A stretch of DNA of 64,000 nucleotides, taken from contig JAFVEM010000072.1 in assembly GCA_017476005.1 (NCBI GenBank), forward strand, positions 1-64,000. Reading direction: 5' to 3'. A program made the position numbers and the translations under genes. The notes under the pieces were generated by a model. It was not told where the DNA came from and searched no databases. It saw nothing but the letters and a program-made list of their open reading frames with translations. Origin of the DNA: Selenomonadaceae bacterium (lineage in GTDB: Bacteria; Bacillota; Negativicutes; Selenomonadales; Selenomonadaceae). This document shows, piece after piece, positions 36,280-45,127 of the stretch (its first letter is position 1; each line of letters begins with the position of its first letter).

Positions 36280-36681
36280 TCAGACAAGCTGGACATCTAC
36301 GGTCGAATAGTACTGCAAATTTTTGTCATGCGTTAGCAACGCCATTTCCTCAGATTGCGCTTGGGCGAGAAGCAAGCGGTCGAAAGGGTCGCGATGTGGC
36401 GGCGCGTCGCTGTCGCGTTCCAGCCTATCAAGAGCTAGGATATGGTTTTCTTGTATGGGCAACTTAATTAGCCCTGACATTTGACAAAAGCCTAGGACTG
36501 CCTCTCCAGAAGGAAATTCATCGGGGTGAAGGCGGTGCTTTATGGTAATTTCCCATATAGAGGCCAGACTGTAAAATTTGCGGTTGCGCTTATCCGCGAT
36601 AATGTCTCTGGCTTTACGCAACTTATCAGCTTTATCCAAAAGAGCCCAAATAATCAGGTGCGTGTCCAACAGATAATTCAT
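36280..36681 (-). CDS. PIN-domain toxin, VapC type
   Basis: 133 residues with the PIN acidic residues: LLDTHLIIWAL (Asp6), SLASIWEI (Glu) and HRDPFDRLLLAQA (Asp pair). An endoribonuclease toxin of the YacL/PIN DUF type. The start overlaps the antitoxin stop by 4 bases. Confidence 0.9.
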   Translation of the reverse strand: MNYLLDTHLIIWALLDKADKLRKARDIIADKRNRKFYSLASIWEITIKHRLHPDEFPSGEAVLGFCQMSGLIKLPIQENHILALDRLERDSDAPPHRDPFDRLLLAQAQSEEMALLTHDKNLQYYSTVDVQLV

Positions 36682-36926
36682 GATTCGCCCCCGAAAAACA
36701 ATTCATCTATTTCCGCGTTGCAAAAGTCTATGTCCTCCGGGCAAGACAATTTCCCCTTGGCAATGCCAAGAATGGGGCGTTCCGAACGAGGATAGGGCGT
36801 TATCCTCGCGATAGGACTTCCCTTTAGCGTGATGATTAAATCGCGCTCTTGTCCCTGTAATAAATCTATCATGGGCTTCCAGCAAGCATTATCCACCACT
36901 TCCAACGCATTAGTCGCAGTTAGCAT
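36678..36926 (-). CDS. Phd/YefM-like antitoxin
   Basis: 82 residues from ATG 36926; the frame opens at 36944, but that ATG is part of the ribosome site (AGGAGG eight bases before 36926). The segment IDLLQGQERDLIITLKGSPIARITPY is typical of Phd/YefM-type DNA-binding antitoxins. Pairs with the PIN toxin. Confidence 0.82.
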   Translation of the reverse strand: MLTATNALEVVDNACWKPMIDLLQGQERDLIITLKGSPIARITPYPRSERPILGIAKGKLSCPEDIDFCNAEIDELFFGGES

Positions 36927-37006
36927 ACCGAATCCCTCCTCCATAATTTTTTGATTAGCTGTGTATCGTCCCTTATTGTACCTGCAAATTTATAGCTCGC
37001 GCAACA

Positions 37007-37049
37007 AAAAAATGCTTCTCAGCGATTTATCATCTCGCCGAGAAGCATC
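37007..37049 (-). terminator. Rho-independent terminator of the heat-shock operon
   Basis: ATGCTTCTCGGCGA pairs with TCGCTGAGAAGCAT, followed by seven T on the minus strand, 3 bases after the dnaJ stop. Confidence 0.9.
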
Positions 37050-37051
37050 TT

Positions 37052-38236
37052 TTATTTGAACAGATTTTTAATTGTGTCCATGAAACTCTTTTGTTCGGGA
37101 TTCACGTTGTCGCCGCTAAGTTCGCCAAACTCTCTGAGTAATTCCTTTTGCCGGTTGGAAAGTTTTTGCGGCGTCAAGACCTTTACCACTACATGCTGGT
37201 CGCCGCGACCGGAACCTCTGAGATGGGGGACGCCCTTGTCCCGAACGCGCAACACCTTGCCGGATTGAATCCCCGCCGGGATGGAAAGCTCCACCGGGCC
37301 GTCCAGCGTCGGCACCTGCACCTTGTCCCCCAAGGCCGCTTGCACAAAGGAAATGGGGACTTCCACAATGACATCGTCGCCCTGTCGACGGAAAATCTTG
37401 TGCTCCTTGACAAAAATATAGACGTACAAATCCCCGTTTTCGCCGCCTCGCGTCCCGGCTTGACCACCGCCGTTTACCCGAACCCTAGAGCCTTGATCCA
37501 CGCCCTTGGGGATTTTTACTTTGACCTTTCGCGTTACTTGCTTTTTGCCGTTGCCGTGACATTCGCTGCAAGGCTCTTTCACGATTTTGCCGCTACCGCC
37601 GCAACGACTGCAAGTCCTCGTATTAACCATGCGGCCAAAGGGCGTATTGGTGGCAAATTGTTGCTGGCCGCTACCGTGGCATACGGGGCATTCCTCCGGG
37701 CTGGTTCCCGGTTTGGCACCCGTACCGTGACAGGTCTCGCAATTTTCCGTGCGCGGCACATTCAGCTCCACTTCTTTGCCAAAAGCCGCATCCTCGAAAC
37801 TGATTTCCAAATCATAACGCAGGTCGCTGCCCCGTTGCGGCCCGGCCTTGCGATTGCCTCTACCGCCGCCGTTAAAGAACATATCCAGTATATCGTCGAA
37901 AGCGCCGCCGCCTCCACCGCTACTGCGACCGCCGCCGCTAAAGCCCCCGAAATCAAAACCGCCGAAGTCAAAGCCACCGGTGAAACCGCCGCCGGCGTTT
38001 CCGCCCTCAAAGGCCGCGTGACCGAACCTGTCATACTGCGCCTTCTTTTGCGGATCCTTTAGTACGTCGTAGGCTTCGTTTATTTCCTTGGATTTTTCCC
38101 TAGCCTCTTCTTTGTTATCGGGATTTCTATCCGGGTGGTATTTGAGGATCATTTTTTTGTAGGCTCGTTTTATTTCGGCATCGGTGGCGTTTTTATTAAC
38201 CCCCAGTACCTCGTAATAATCCCTTTTCTCGCTCAC
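37052..38236 (-). CDS. dnaJ: Chaperone DnaJ
   Basis: 394 residues: J domain with HPD near 35, Gly/Phe-rich region at ~75-125, four CxxCxGxG zinc motifs (CETCHGTG, CPVCHGSG, CSRCGGSG, CSECHGNG) and the C-terminal substrate domains. It delivers clients to DnaK. GTG start with GAGGGGG upstream. Last gene of the operon hrcA-grpE-dnaK-dnaJ. Confidence 0.98.
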   Translation of the reverse strand: MSEKRDYYEVLGVNKNATDAEIKRAYKKMILKYHPDRNPDNKEEAREKSKEINEAYDVLKDPQKKAQYDRFGHAAFEGGNAGGGFTGGFDFGGFDFGGFSGGGRSSGGGGGAFDDILDMFFNGGGRGNRKAGPQRGSDLRYDLEISFEDAAFGKEVELNVPRTENCETCHGTGAKPGTSPEECPVCHGSGQQQFATNTPFGRMVNTRTCSRCGGSGKIVKEPCSECHGNGKKQVTRKVKVKIPKGVDQGSRVRVNGGGQAGTRGGENGDLYVYIFVKEHKIFRRQGDDVIVEVPISFVQAALGDKVQVPTLDGPVELSIPAGIQSGKVLRVRDKGVPHLRGSGRGDQHVVVKVLTPQKLSNRQKELLREFGELSGDNVNPEQKSFMDTIKNLFK

Positions 38237-38256
38237 GCCAACACCCCCTCATAAGA

Positions 38257-38285
38257 ATATTGGGAGTGGCGACCACTCCCAATAT
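38257..38285. repeat. Perfect 13-base inverted repeat between dnaK and dnaJ
   Basis: ATATTGGGAGTGG and CCACTCCCAATAT around a 3-base loop. It probably adjusts dnaK/dnaJ message ratio by folding in the mRNA. Confidence 0.6.
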
Positions 38286-38350
38286 AAATTTTATTTGGGG
38301 TTTCACCCCAAACCCCAGCAGGGGGATAATACCCCTGCATCCTTTAATAG
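38286..38350. repeat. Interspersed GGGG/CCCC palindromic repeat
   Basis: TTTGGGGTTTCACCCCAAA followed by AGCAGGGGGATAATACCCCTGC, in the dnaK-dnaJ gap. Same plan as 40274. Confidence 0.7.
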
Positions 38351-38362
38351 ATTATAACAGTC

Positions 38363-40240
38363 TTACTTCTTATCCTCGTTTACTTCGGTGAACTCGGCAT
38401 CTACCACGTCATCGTCGGCTTTTGCTTTGGCCGAAGCAGCATCTTGACCTGCTCCCGTAGTATTTTCTGCCGTGGCTCCACCGGTAGATTGCGCGGTAGC
38501 TTGCGCCTGTTGGTAAGCGGCGGCGCTAAGCTCGTAGAGCGGCTTTTGGAGCGCCTCCGTGGCCTGTTTAATGGCCGCAGTGTCCGTGCCTTTCAAGGCT
38601 TCTTTTACCTTTTCGATGGCCGCTTTTACCTCTTCGACTTTGCCCTTGTCCGCCTTGTCGCCCAAGTCCTTAATGGTTTTTTCGGCTTGATAAACGAGAG
38701 AATCGGCCTGATTTTTGGTGTCGATAGCTTCTTTTTGCTTCTTGTCTTCGGCAGCGTGGGCTTCCGCTTCTTTCACCATGCGGTCGATGTCCTCTTTACT
38801 CATGCCGCTGCCGGACTGGATGGTGATTTTCTGCTCTTTGCCGGTACCCAAGTCTTTGGCGGAAACCTTTACGATACCATTTTCGTCGATATCGAAGGTA
38901 ACTTCGATGCGAGGCACACCGCGCGGCGCCGGAGGAATATCCGTCAGCTCGAAACGACCCAAGGTCTTGTTGCCGGCGGCCATTTCCCGTTCGCCCTGCA
39001 AAACGTGAATCTCTACCCCCGGCTGATTGTCCGCCGCCGTGGAGAATACTTGGCTCTTGGAGGTGGGGATGGCCGTGTTGCGCTCGATGAGTTTGGTGCA
39101 AACGCCGCCCAAGGTCTCAATACCAAGGGAAAGGGGCGTCACATCCACGAGGGCGATGTTTTTCTTCACGTCGCCGCCGATGATACCGCCTTGAATAGCC
39201 GCGCCAACGGACACGCACTCGTCGGGATTTACGCCTTTGGAAGGCTCTTTGCCCAGCTGTTTACGAATGGCCTCTTGCACCGCCGGAATACGGGAGGAGC
39301 CGCCCACCAAGATGATCTTGTTAATGTCGCTGCCGGTTAGTCCAGCATCTTCCATGGCCTGACGGGTAGGCCCCATGGTTCTTTCCACTAAGTCGGCGGT
39401 TAGTTCGTCGAATTTGGCTCTGGTCAAGGTGAGATCCAAATGTTTCGGGCCGCTGGCATCGGCAGTGATGAAGGGCAGGTTAATATTGGTTTGGGTCATG
39501 CTGGAAAGCTCGATTTTGGCCTTTTCCGCCGCCTCTTTCAAGCGTTGCGCCGCCATTTTGTCTTTTGACAAATCAATGCCGTTTTCCCGTTGGAACTCGG
39601 CCACCATCCAGTCCATGATCTTCTTGTCAAAGTCGTCGCCGCCCAGATGGGTGTCGCCGCTGGTGGCTTGCACGAGGAACGCGCCGCCCTCCAAATCCAA
39701 AATGGACACATCGAAAGTACCGCCGCCGAGGTCAAAGACCAGAATGGTTTCGTCGCTGTCCTTGTCGAGGCCGTAGGCGATAGCCGCCGCCGTAGGTTCG
39801 TTAATGATGCGTTCCACCTCTAAGCCGGCGATTTTACCGGCATCCTTGGTGGCCTGACGCTGGCTGTCATTGAAGTAGGCCGGCACAGTGATAACCGCCC
39901 TCGTTACTTCTTCGCCCAAATAAGCCTCGGCATCGGCCTTGAGTTTTTGCAGAACCATGGCGGAAATTTCGGGAGGAGTGTAGTCCTTGCCGTCGATATT
40001 TACCTTGTAGCCGCTCTCGCCCATGTGGCGCTTAATGGAAGCGATGGTGCGATCGGGATTGGAAACGGCCTGACGTTTGGCCAGCTGCCCCACGAGGCGC
40101 TGTCCGTCTTTGGTGAAACCTACCACCGACGGGGTAATGCGACTGCCCTCGGGATTCGTAATAACCGTAGGCTCGCCGCCTTCCACCACGGACACCACAG
40201 AATTGGTGGTTCCTAAATCAATACCTATTACTTTAGACAT
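38363..40240 (-). CDS. dnaK: Chaperone DnaK
   Basis: 625 residues with [33 protein letters not shown], the full substrate domain and a C-terminal end [17 protein letters not shown], usual for a true DnaK. Third gene of the CIRCE-controlled operon. The other DnaK at 24974 is a diverged paralogue. Confidence 0.99.
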   Translation of the reverse strand: MSKVIGIDLGTTNSVVSVVEGGEPTVITNPEGSRITPSVVGFTKDGQRLVGQLAKRQAVSNPDRTIASIKRHMGESGYKVNIDGKDYTPPEISAMVLQKLKADAEAYLGEEVTRAVITVPAYFNDSQRQATKDAGKIAGLEVERIINEPTAAAIAYGLDKDSDETILVFDLGGGTFDVSILDLEGGAFLVQATSGDTHLGGDDFDKKIMDWMVAEFQRENGIDLSKDKMAAQRLKEAAEKAKIELSSMTQTNINLPFITADASGPKHLDLTLTRAKFDELTADLVERTMGPTRQAMEDAGLTGSDINKIILVGGSSRIPAVQEAIRKQLGKEPSKGVNPDECVSVGAAIQGGIIGGDVKKNIALVDVTPLSLGIETLGGVCTKLIERNTAIPTSKSQVFSTAADNQPGVEIHVLQGEREMAAGNKTLGRFELTDIPPAPRGVPRIEVTFDIDENGIVKVSAKDLGTGKEQKITIQSGSGMSKEDIDRMVKEAEAHAAEDKKQKEAIDTKNQADSLVYQAEKTIKDLGDKADKGKVEEVKAAIEKVKEALKGTDTAAIKQATEALQKPLYELSAAAYQQAQATAQSTGGATAENTTGAGQDAASAKAKADDDVVDAEFTEVNEDKK

Positions 40241-40273
40241 ATTTATCTTCCTTTCAGTCAGTAGTTTTATAGC

Positions 40274-40342
40274 AAATTTTTTTATTAAGGGGTCAAGGGG
40301 AAATTATTTCCCCTTGTGGGGTTTGGGGCAAAGCCCCATCAC
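40274..40342. repeat. Interspersed GGGG/CCCC palindromic repeat (reference copy)
   Basis: TTATTAAGGGGTCAAGGGGAAATTATTTCCCCTTG, then TGGGGTTTGGGGCAAAGCCCCA. I use it as the clearest two-hairpin copy. It is in the gap between grpE and dnaK. Confidence 0.8.
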
Positions 40343-40354
40343 TTATTTCATCCA

Positions 40355-40999
40355 CTAGTTATTAGCTACTACCTGCACCATGCTGGGGCGAATGACCTTG
40401 CCCTTCACCATGTAGCCCTTTTGAAGTTCGGCGGCGATGGTGTCGTCTGCGAGATCGGGGTTTTCCACGCGCATGACCGCTTGATGAAAGTTCGGGTCAA
40501 AGACAGCCCCTTGGGTTTCGATAGGTTCCAAACCATTCTTCTTTAAGATTTCCACGAACTGTTTGCAGATCATCTCCACTCCTTCGCGGAATTTTTCGCT
40601 GTTCTGCCCGTCGGTGGATAGGGCGCGTTCAAAATTATCCAGCAGAGGGAGCATTTCTTTGATAATCTCCTGATTTACCACCGCCCCGATTTCTTCCTTC
40701 TCCTTGGTGGTGCGCCGCCGATAATTTTCAAAATCCGCTCTGAGTCGCTTCAGGGCATTTTCCGTTTCCTTCAGCTCGGCAGTAAGTTTAGCTACCGGGT
40801 CTTCGGCCTCCTGAGCTTCGTCCTTTTCCTCATTCTCCGCCGCTTCCTTTGCTTCTGCGGACTCGGTGGCGGCGGCCGTTTCCGCTTCCGGCTCCGAATC
40901 ATTTGCCTGCTCTACGGCGGCTTCGTCGATTTCCCGTTGCATCTCGTCCAAACGCTGTTCATCCTTTTTTTTCAGTTCATCCTTTTCATAGGGAGGCAC
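40355..40999 (-). CDS. grpE: Nucleotide exchange factor GrpE
   Basis: 214 residues from GTG 40999, eight bases after GAGG (the frame opens at GTG 41008, inside that site). An acidic Ala/Glu N-terminus, a coiled coil at ~75-140 (LRADFENYRRRTTKEKEE) and the C-terminal beta wing (YMVKGKVIRPSMVQV) are typical. It releases ADP from DnaK. Confidence 0.97.
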   Translation of the reverse strand: MPPYEKDELKKKDEQRLDEMQREIDEAAVEQANDSEPEAETAAATESAEAKEAAENEEKDEAQEAEDPVAKLTAELKETENALKRLRADFENYRRRTTKEKEEIGAVVNQEIIKEMLPLLDNFERALSTDGQNSEKFREGVEMICKQFVEILKKNGLEPIETQGAVFDPNFHQAVMRVENPDLADDTIAAELQKGYMVKGKVIRPSMVQVVANN

Positions 41000-41026
41000 A
41001 AGCGTCACCTCTTTCGCTAAAACAAT

Positions 41027-42052
41027 TTACCCAATGTAATGTTGCACGATGGCTCCTAAATTAGCGTTCATGTAATTTAGCAAGGACATGGCCTTGGCGT
41101 ATTCCATACGCGTAGGCCCCAGTACGGCCACCGTCCCCAAAAGTTCCCCGTCCAAATGGTAAGTGGCGGTGATAATGCTGCAATCCTGAATCCTAGCGTT
41201 CTCGTTCTCCGTACCGATGGTCACGGCCAAACCGTCTCCACGATGGGCGCGGAGAATATCTTTAATAAGTTCCTCCTCCTCCAGCATGAGCAGTATTTCC
41301 TTCACTCGCGACACGTCGTGGAACTCCGGCTGCTCCAGCATGTGAGTAGTGCCGCCCAGATACAGCCGCTCCTTTTTGCCCGTATCCAAGGCGCGCCACA
41401 GAATTTCCATGGCCGCCGCATACAGCTCCTCGTCGCCGATTTCCTGCCGGATAAATTGCAGAGTACTTTCGGGAATGGCTTGGAGTTTCTTGCCGGCGAG
41501 GCTCTTGTTGATAACAGCGGCCAAGCGTTGCAAGTCGGGAAACTCTGCCCCCTTGGGCATTTCCACCATCTTATTTTCCACAAAGCCCGCATCCGTCAAG
41601 AGTACCGCAATGGCGCGATGATCGTCTAAGGGCAGGAATTGCAAGCAACGAAAAGCGGCTTGGGAAAGTTGCGGCGCCAGCACCAAGGACACATTCTTGG
41701 TGACCCGAGATATAAGCCGCGCCGTTTCCTGAAACACCTCATCGATGCGTTTCACCTTGGCTTTATACCAATCGGCAATGAGGCTTTTGTCCTCGTCGCT
41801 GACCTTCATAGGCATTTTCAGACCATCTACATAAAAACGGTAGCCTTTCGCCGATGGGATGCGGCCGGAAGAAGTGTGGATGTGTTCCAGATAGCCCAGC
41901 ATCTCCAAATCGGCCATTTCGTTGCGGATAGTGGCCGGACTCACGCCTAAATCGTGACGCCGCGCCAAAGTCCGCGACCCCACCGGCTCGGCGGACGAAA
42001 CATAGTCCTGAACGACAGCCTCTAAGATACGCTGTTTGCGTTCATCTAACAT
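41027..42052 (-). CDS. hrcA: Heat-inducible transcription repressor HrcA
   Basis: 341 residues from ATG 42052 (GGAGG seven bases upstream). The N-terminal winged helix includes SPATIRNEMADLEMLGYL and HTSSGRIPSAKGYR; the GAF-like dimer core follows. It represses by binding CIRCE, which lies directly upstream at 42078-42104. Confidence 0.98.
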   Translation of the reverse strand: MLDERKQRILEAVVQDYVSSAEPVGSRTLARRHDLGVSPATIRNEMADLEMLGYLEHIHTSSGRIPSAKGYRFYVDGLKMPMKVSDEDKSLIADWYKAKVKRIDEVFQETARLISRVTKNVSLVLAPQLSQAAFRCLQFLPLDDHRAIAVLLTDAGFVENKMVEMPKGAEFPDLQRLAAVINKSLAGKKLQAIPESTLQFIRQEIGDEELYAAAMEILWRALDTGKKERLYLGGTTHMLEQPEFHDVSRVKEILLMLEEEELIKDILRAHRGDGLAVTIGTENENARIQDCSIITATYHLDGELLGTVAVLGPTRMEYAKAMSLLNYMNANLGAIVQHYIG

Positions 42053-42077
42053 TCCCACCCCTCCCCGGTGAATTTTG

Positions 42078-42104
42078 TTAGCACTCTAAAGACTTGAGTG
42101 CTAA
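42078..42104. promoter_or_regulatory. CIRCE operator (HrcA-binding site)
   Basis: TTAGCACTC, nine bases, GAGTGCTAA: an exact CIRCE match between the promoter and the hrcA start. Confidence 0.98.
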
Positions 42105-42116
42105 CTTCTGTCAAGC

Positions 42117-42145
42117 ATGATACACTGGGGGCTGAAAAAAGTCAA
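42117..42145 (-). promoter_or_regulatory. Sigma-A promoter of the hrcA operon
   Basis: TTGACT, 17 bases, TATCAT on the minus strand. The -10 box lies 12 bases ahead of CIRCE, so HrcA binding would block transcription start or escape. Confidence 0.85.
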
Positions 42146-42269
42146 TAGATTAAAGTCAAAAAGTCAAATTTTTTTTTTGCGCTACACGAGGGCGCTTCTT
42201 GAAAAAACGCCGGCGTACATGGTAGAATAATTGCCAAAATTTAGCGCAATAAGCGAGAAGGGAACAGCC

Positions 42270-43862
42270 ATGGAGTTTAAACATATCAGAGACCTGATAA
42301 ACCAAGGTCAAGCGGCCGAAGCCCTAGCGGAACTAAAAAAAATCAAGGCGCAAACTGAGTTAAATGACGCGACGGAAAATATGTGGGAGTTACACGAACT
42401 TTTTGGCGCCGCTTTTCACGGACTGGGAGACGCCGAGGGAGTAGCCCAAGCCTATTGGGCGGCGGCGCAAGCCGATAAGTATTTGCGTACCCAGCGCGAG
42501 CATTACTCTTCATATCTCTTCGCCCTACATTATTTATCCGGCATCGCGGAAAAAGAACTCGCCCTCCAACACCTGGCTTACGGGAATTTATACGCTCCGG
42601 CGGTAGTCGAAAATTGGGGGGACAATACAGATACAAATTTAATGCAGGGTCAAGGGGCTGCTAGCCCCTTTAAGCAGCGAACCGACGCTTTAGCGTCGTG
42701 TGAGTCGCTTATGCAATCGCAGTGGGGTTTGGGGCAAAGCCCCAATATTTATGACTCCCCTTTGCGAGTGGGCTATCTCACTCCGGCTCTGCGCGATGAT
42801 GCCGCCGCTAGGTTTTATGAATGTTTGCTCACGGCCTGTGACCGGGAGAAATTTAAGGTTTATTGCTACTATCTGGCAGGAGGAGAGGATGAATTTGCTC
42901 GGCGTGTGGCGCAAAATGCCACTTGTCGGGATTTAAGCGACTTGTCCCTCGCCGATGCCGCCGCTCTTATTAAAAGAGACAGTCTTGATATTTTAGTTGA
43001 TTTAGGCGGTCACGCCTCCGGCGGTTTGACCTTGATGATTATGAGCTATCGCCCGGCCAAAACGCAAATTTCCGGCATCGGTTGGTTTGACACCACGGGA
43101 CTTGCGGCCATGGATTACCTGTGGGGGGATGCTTACCTGCGCCCCTCCTCGCCGGAGTTTATCACGGAAAAACTTTTGGCACTCCCCCAAGCCTTTTGTT
43201 TTGTTCCCGACGGGCAAACCAAAAAAGCCGCCGCGAGATTGGCGGCAAAAGCTGATGATAACAGTCCCGTGGTTTTTGGCTCCTTTAATAATTTCCTCAA
43301 GCTAAGCGACGAGATTTTGTCCCTGTGGCGCGAAATTTTACTAAAACTCCCCCAAGCTAGGTTGCTCTTAAAAGACACCAGTCCCATTCCGGCGCGTAAA
43401 AAAAGCCTCTTGACTAGGCTTAAAACAAAAGATTTTCCCTTGGACAGGGTGGAAATTCGGCTGGGGACAAGAGAATATTTAACGGAGCTATCAGCGGTTG
43501 ATATTGTACTGGACACTTGGCCTTACCCCGGCGGCGCTATGACCTGTACGGCGCTGTCCTTGGGAATCCCCGTGGCGGCGCGTCTGGGGGAGCGCTACGG
43601 TTCTCGTTTCGCCGACAGCCTTTTCATGGCCGCCGGCAAAAGCGAGTGGCTGGCTAAGGATGCCGCCGATTACATAAATTTGGCGGTAAAACTCGGGTCA
43701 GAGCCGGAAAAATACCGCACGCAACGCGGCAGACTGGCGGCGGACGTAGCCGCCTCACCCCTCTTTAATGTTGAGCGGTATATGCGAGGCGTGGAAACTG
43801 TTTACGAGCAGTTATCGTTAAGGGGGGAAGCCTCATGCCCATGCATAAACGCTCGCTCCTGA
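42270..43862 (+). CDS. GT41 (OGT-like) glycosyltransferase with TPR-type N-terminus
   Basis: 530 residues from ATG 42270 (AGAAGGGA upstream). The first ~120 residues are TPR-like helices. The catalytic part (from about residue 163) has the bacterial SPY/OGT C-terminal segments: PLRVGYLTPALRD, DILVDLGGHASGG, PAKTQISGIGWFDTTGLAAM, VFGSFNNFLKLSDEILSLW and DTWPYPGGAMTCTALSLGIP. It probably adds a sugar to a protein. Residues ~124-161 come from an inserted palindromic repeat (42641-42752) between the two domains. It overlaps the comEA-like gene by 28 bases. Confidence 0.88.
   Translation: MEFKHIRDLINQGQAAEALAELKKIKAQTELNDATENMWELHELFGAAFHGLGDAEGVAQAYWAAAQADKYLRTQREHYSSYLFALHYLSGIAEKELALQHLAYGNLYAPAVVENWGDNTDTNLMQGQGAASPFKQRTDALASCESLMQSQWGLGQSPNIYDSPLRVGYLTPALRDDAAARFYECLLTACDREKFKVYCYYLAGGEDEFARRVAQNATCRDLSDLSLADAAALIKRDSLDILVDLGGHASGGLTLMIMSYRPAKTQISGIGWFDTTGLAAMDYLWGDAYLRPSSPEFITEKLLALPQAFCFVPDGQTKKAAARLAAKADDNSPVVFGSFNNFLKLSDEILSLWREILLKLPQARLLLKDTSPIPARKKSLLTRLKTKDFPLDRVEIRLGTREYLTELSAVDIVLDTWPYPGGAMTCTALSLGIPVAARLGERYGSRFADSLFMAAGKSEWLAKDAADYINLAVKLGSEPEKYRTQRGRLAADVAASPLFNVERYMRGVETVYEQLSLRGEASCPCINARS
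42641..42752 (+). repeat. Composite palindromic repeat inserted in frame in GT41 gene
   Basis: GGGTCAAGGGGCTGCTAGCCCCTT, then a hairpin module (TAAGC..CGACGCTTTAGCGTCG..GCTTA), then TGGGGTTTGGGGCAAAGCCCCA. The flanks match the 40274 repeat and the middle matches the plan of 34430-34490. It adds about 37 codons without a stop. Confidence 0.8.
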
Positions 43863-44404
43863 TATTTTTAGCGCTGGTGACGCTGGGGACAGTCGGCACC
43901 CTGTACGGGTATTACAATGCGGATAGCGCCCTGCCGGTGAACAATGGCGAACGGGTGGAAGAAGCGCGCCCTTCGGAAAAAATAACCGTCTATGTCACCG
44001 GCGCGGTGAATCAGCCGGGGCTGGCCACGCTGGAGGCCAACTCGCGCGTAGCCGATGCCGTGAATTTATGCGGCGGCGTAACTCCGCTGGCTGATGCCGA
44101 CAATATCAACATGGCGCAAATTCTGAAAGACGGCCAACAGCTAAAAGTGCCGGAAAAGAGCCTCGATAGCCCTGTCCCGGATAGCCCAGCCACCCCCACT
44201 AACGGCGCCGCCTCTAAGGTGAGTATTAACACCGCCGACGCGAAAACCCTGGAAACTCTCCCCGGCATCGGCCCGGCCATGGCCAAACGCATTATGGATT
44301 TTCGCGCCGAGGAAGGCGCTTTCACCGCCTTAGAGGATCTCAAAAAAATACGGGGCATCGGCGAGGCCAAATTCGCCAAACTAAAGGATTTGATTACGCT
44401 GTAA
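43835..44404 (+). CDS. comEA: ComEA-like DNA-binding competence protein
   Basis: 189 residues. Membrane anchor at 7-27, SLBB domain (KITVYVTGAVNQPGLATLEA) at ~48-105, Pro/Thr linker and a helix-hairpin-helix domain at ~128-188 (SINTADAKTLETLPGIGPAM, IRGIGEAKFAKL). ComEA binds DNA outside the membrane during uptake. No comEC is nearby, so competence cannot be judged from the window. Confidence 0.92.
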   Translation: MPMHKRSLLIFLALVTLGTVGTLYGYYNADSALPVNNGERVEEARPSEKITVYVTGAVNQPGLATLEANSRVADAVNLCGGVTPLADADNINMAQILKDGQQLKVPEKSLDSPVPDSPATPTNGAASKVSINTADAKTLETLPGIGPAMAKRIMDFRAEEGAFTALEDLKKIRGIGEAKFAKLKDLITL

Positions 44405-44414
44405 AAGCCGTATA

Positions 44415-45107
44415 TTACGATTCCAGCAACCGGTAAAGCTCCTTATCCGCAAATGATTTTATGGTGCATACATTTTCACGCGGCTCGTAGGGACGGTCTG
44501 CCACGAACCATACCGGCGTTATGCCTACCCCTGCGGCCCCTTGTATGTCCCGTTCGTAACTGTCGCCTATGTATAGCGTTTCGTGGCTTTTGGTTTTCAG
44601 CTTGTCGAGGCTACCGTGGAACATGGCGGCGTGAGGTTTTTCCACTCCCATTTCCTCGCTGGTGACGATGGCGTCAACGTAGGGAGAAAGTCCCAATTTG
44701 GCCAGCTTGCGGTATTGTATATGGGCTGTCATGTCGGTGCAAATGCCGATGCGACAGCCCTTTTCTTTGGCCTGTTTGATAAAATCCAAGGCGCCGGGGT
44801 ACAGCTCCATAATGTCAAGAATGGTTCCCCAGTAAATCTCATAAAGCTCCGGCGCCAAGGTGACAAGCTCTCCCCCCAGTTTTTCCACCGTACCCTGAGC
44901 ATAGAGCATCCGATTGTGGCAGCTGGCGCTGGCTCCCATTCTGGCCTTTACCGCCTGATTGGCCTCGTCATAGACGCGCAAAAATTCCTCCGGACTTACC
45001 CGAAACATTTCACTGCCGCGCTGAGCCAATTTTTCTCGGGCAATCTTATTGCCAGCGTTATAGTCGTACAAAGTGTTGTCCAAATCAAAAATAATGCCTT
45101 TGATCAT
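44415..45107 (-). CDS. HAD-family hydrolase, YjjG-like
   Basis: 230 residues from ATG 45107 (AAGGCGG upstream; the frame opens earlier at a TTG). Motif I DLDNTLYD at residues 8-15, motif II ICTDMT, motif III Lys in GVEKPH and motif IV GDSYERDIQGA. Probable nucleotidase or phosphatase. Last gene of the rplU-proB run. Confidence 0.88.
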   Translation of the reverse strand: MIKGIIFDLDNTLYDYNAGNKIAREKLAQRGSEMFRVSPEEFLRVYDEANQAVKARMGASASCHNRMLYAQGTVEKLGGELVTLAPELYEIYWGTILDIMELYPGALDFIKQAKEKGCRIGICTDMTAHIQYRKLAKLGLSPYVDAIVTSEEMGVEKPHAAMFHGSLDKLKTKSHETLYIGDSYERDIQGAAGVGITPVWFVADRPYEPRENVCTIKSFADKELYRLLES

Positions 45108-45127
45108 GGGAAAACCGCCTTTCATTT

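Noticed and set aside
38444-39340. 298-residue plus-strand ORF
   Set aside because: Shadow of dnaK on the other strand.
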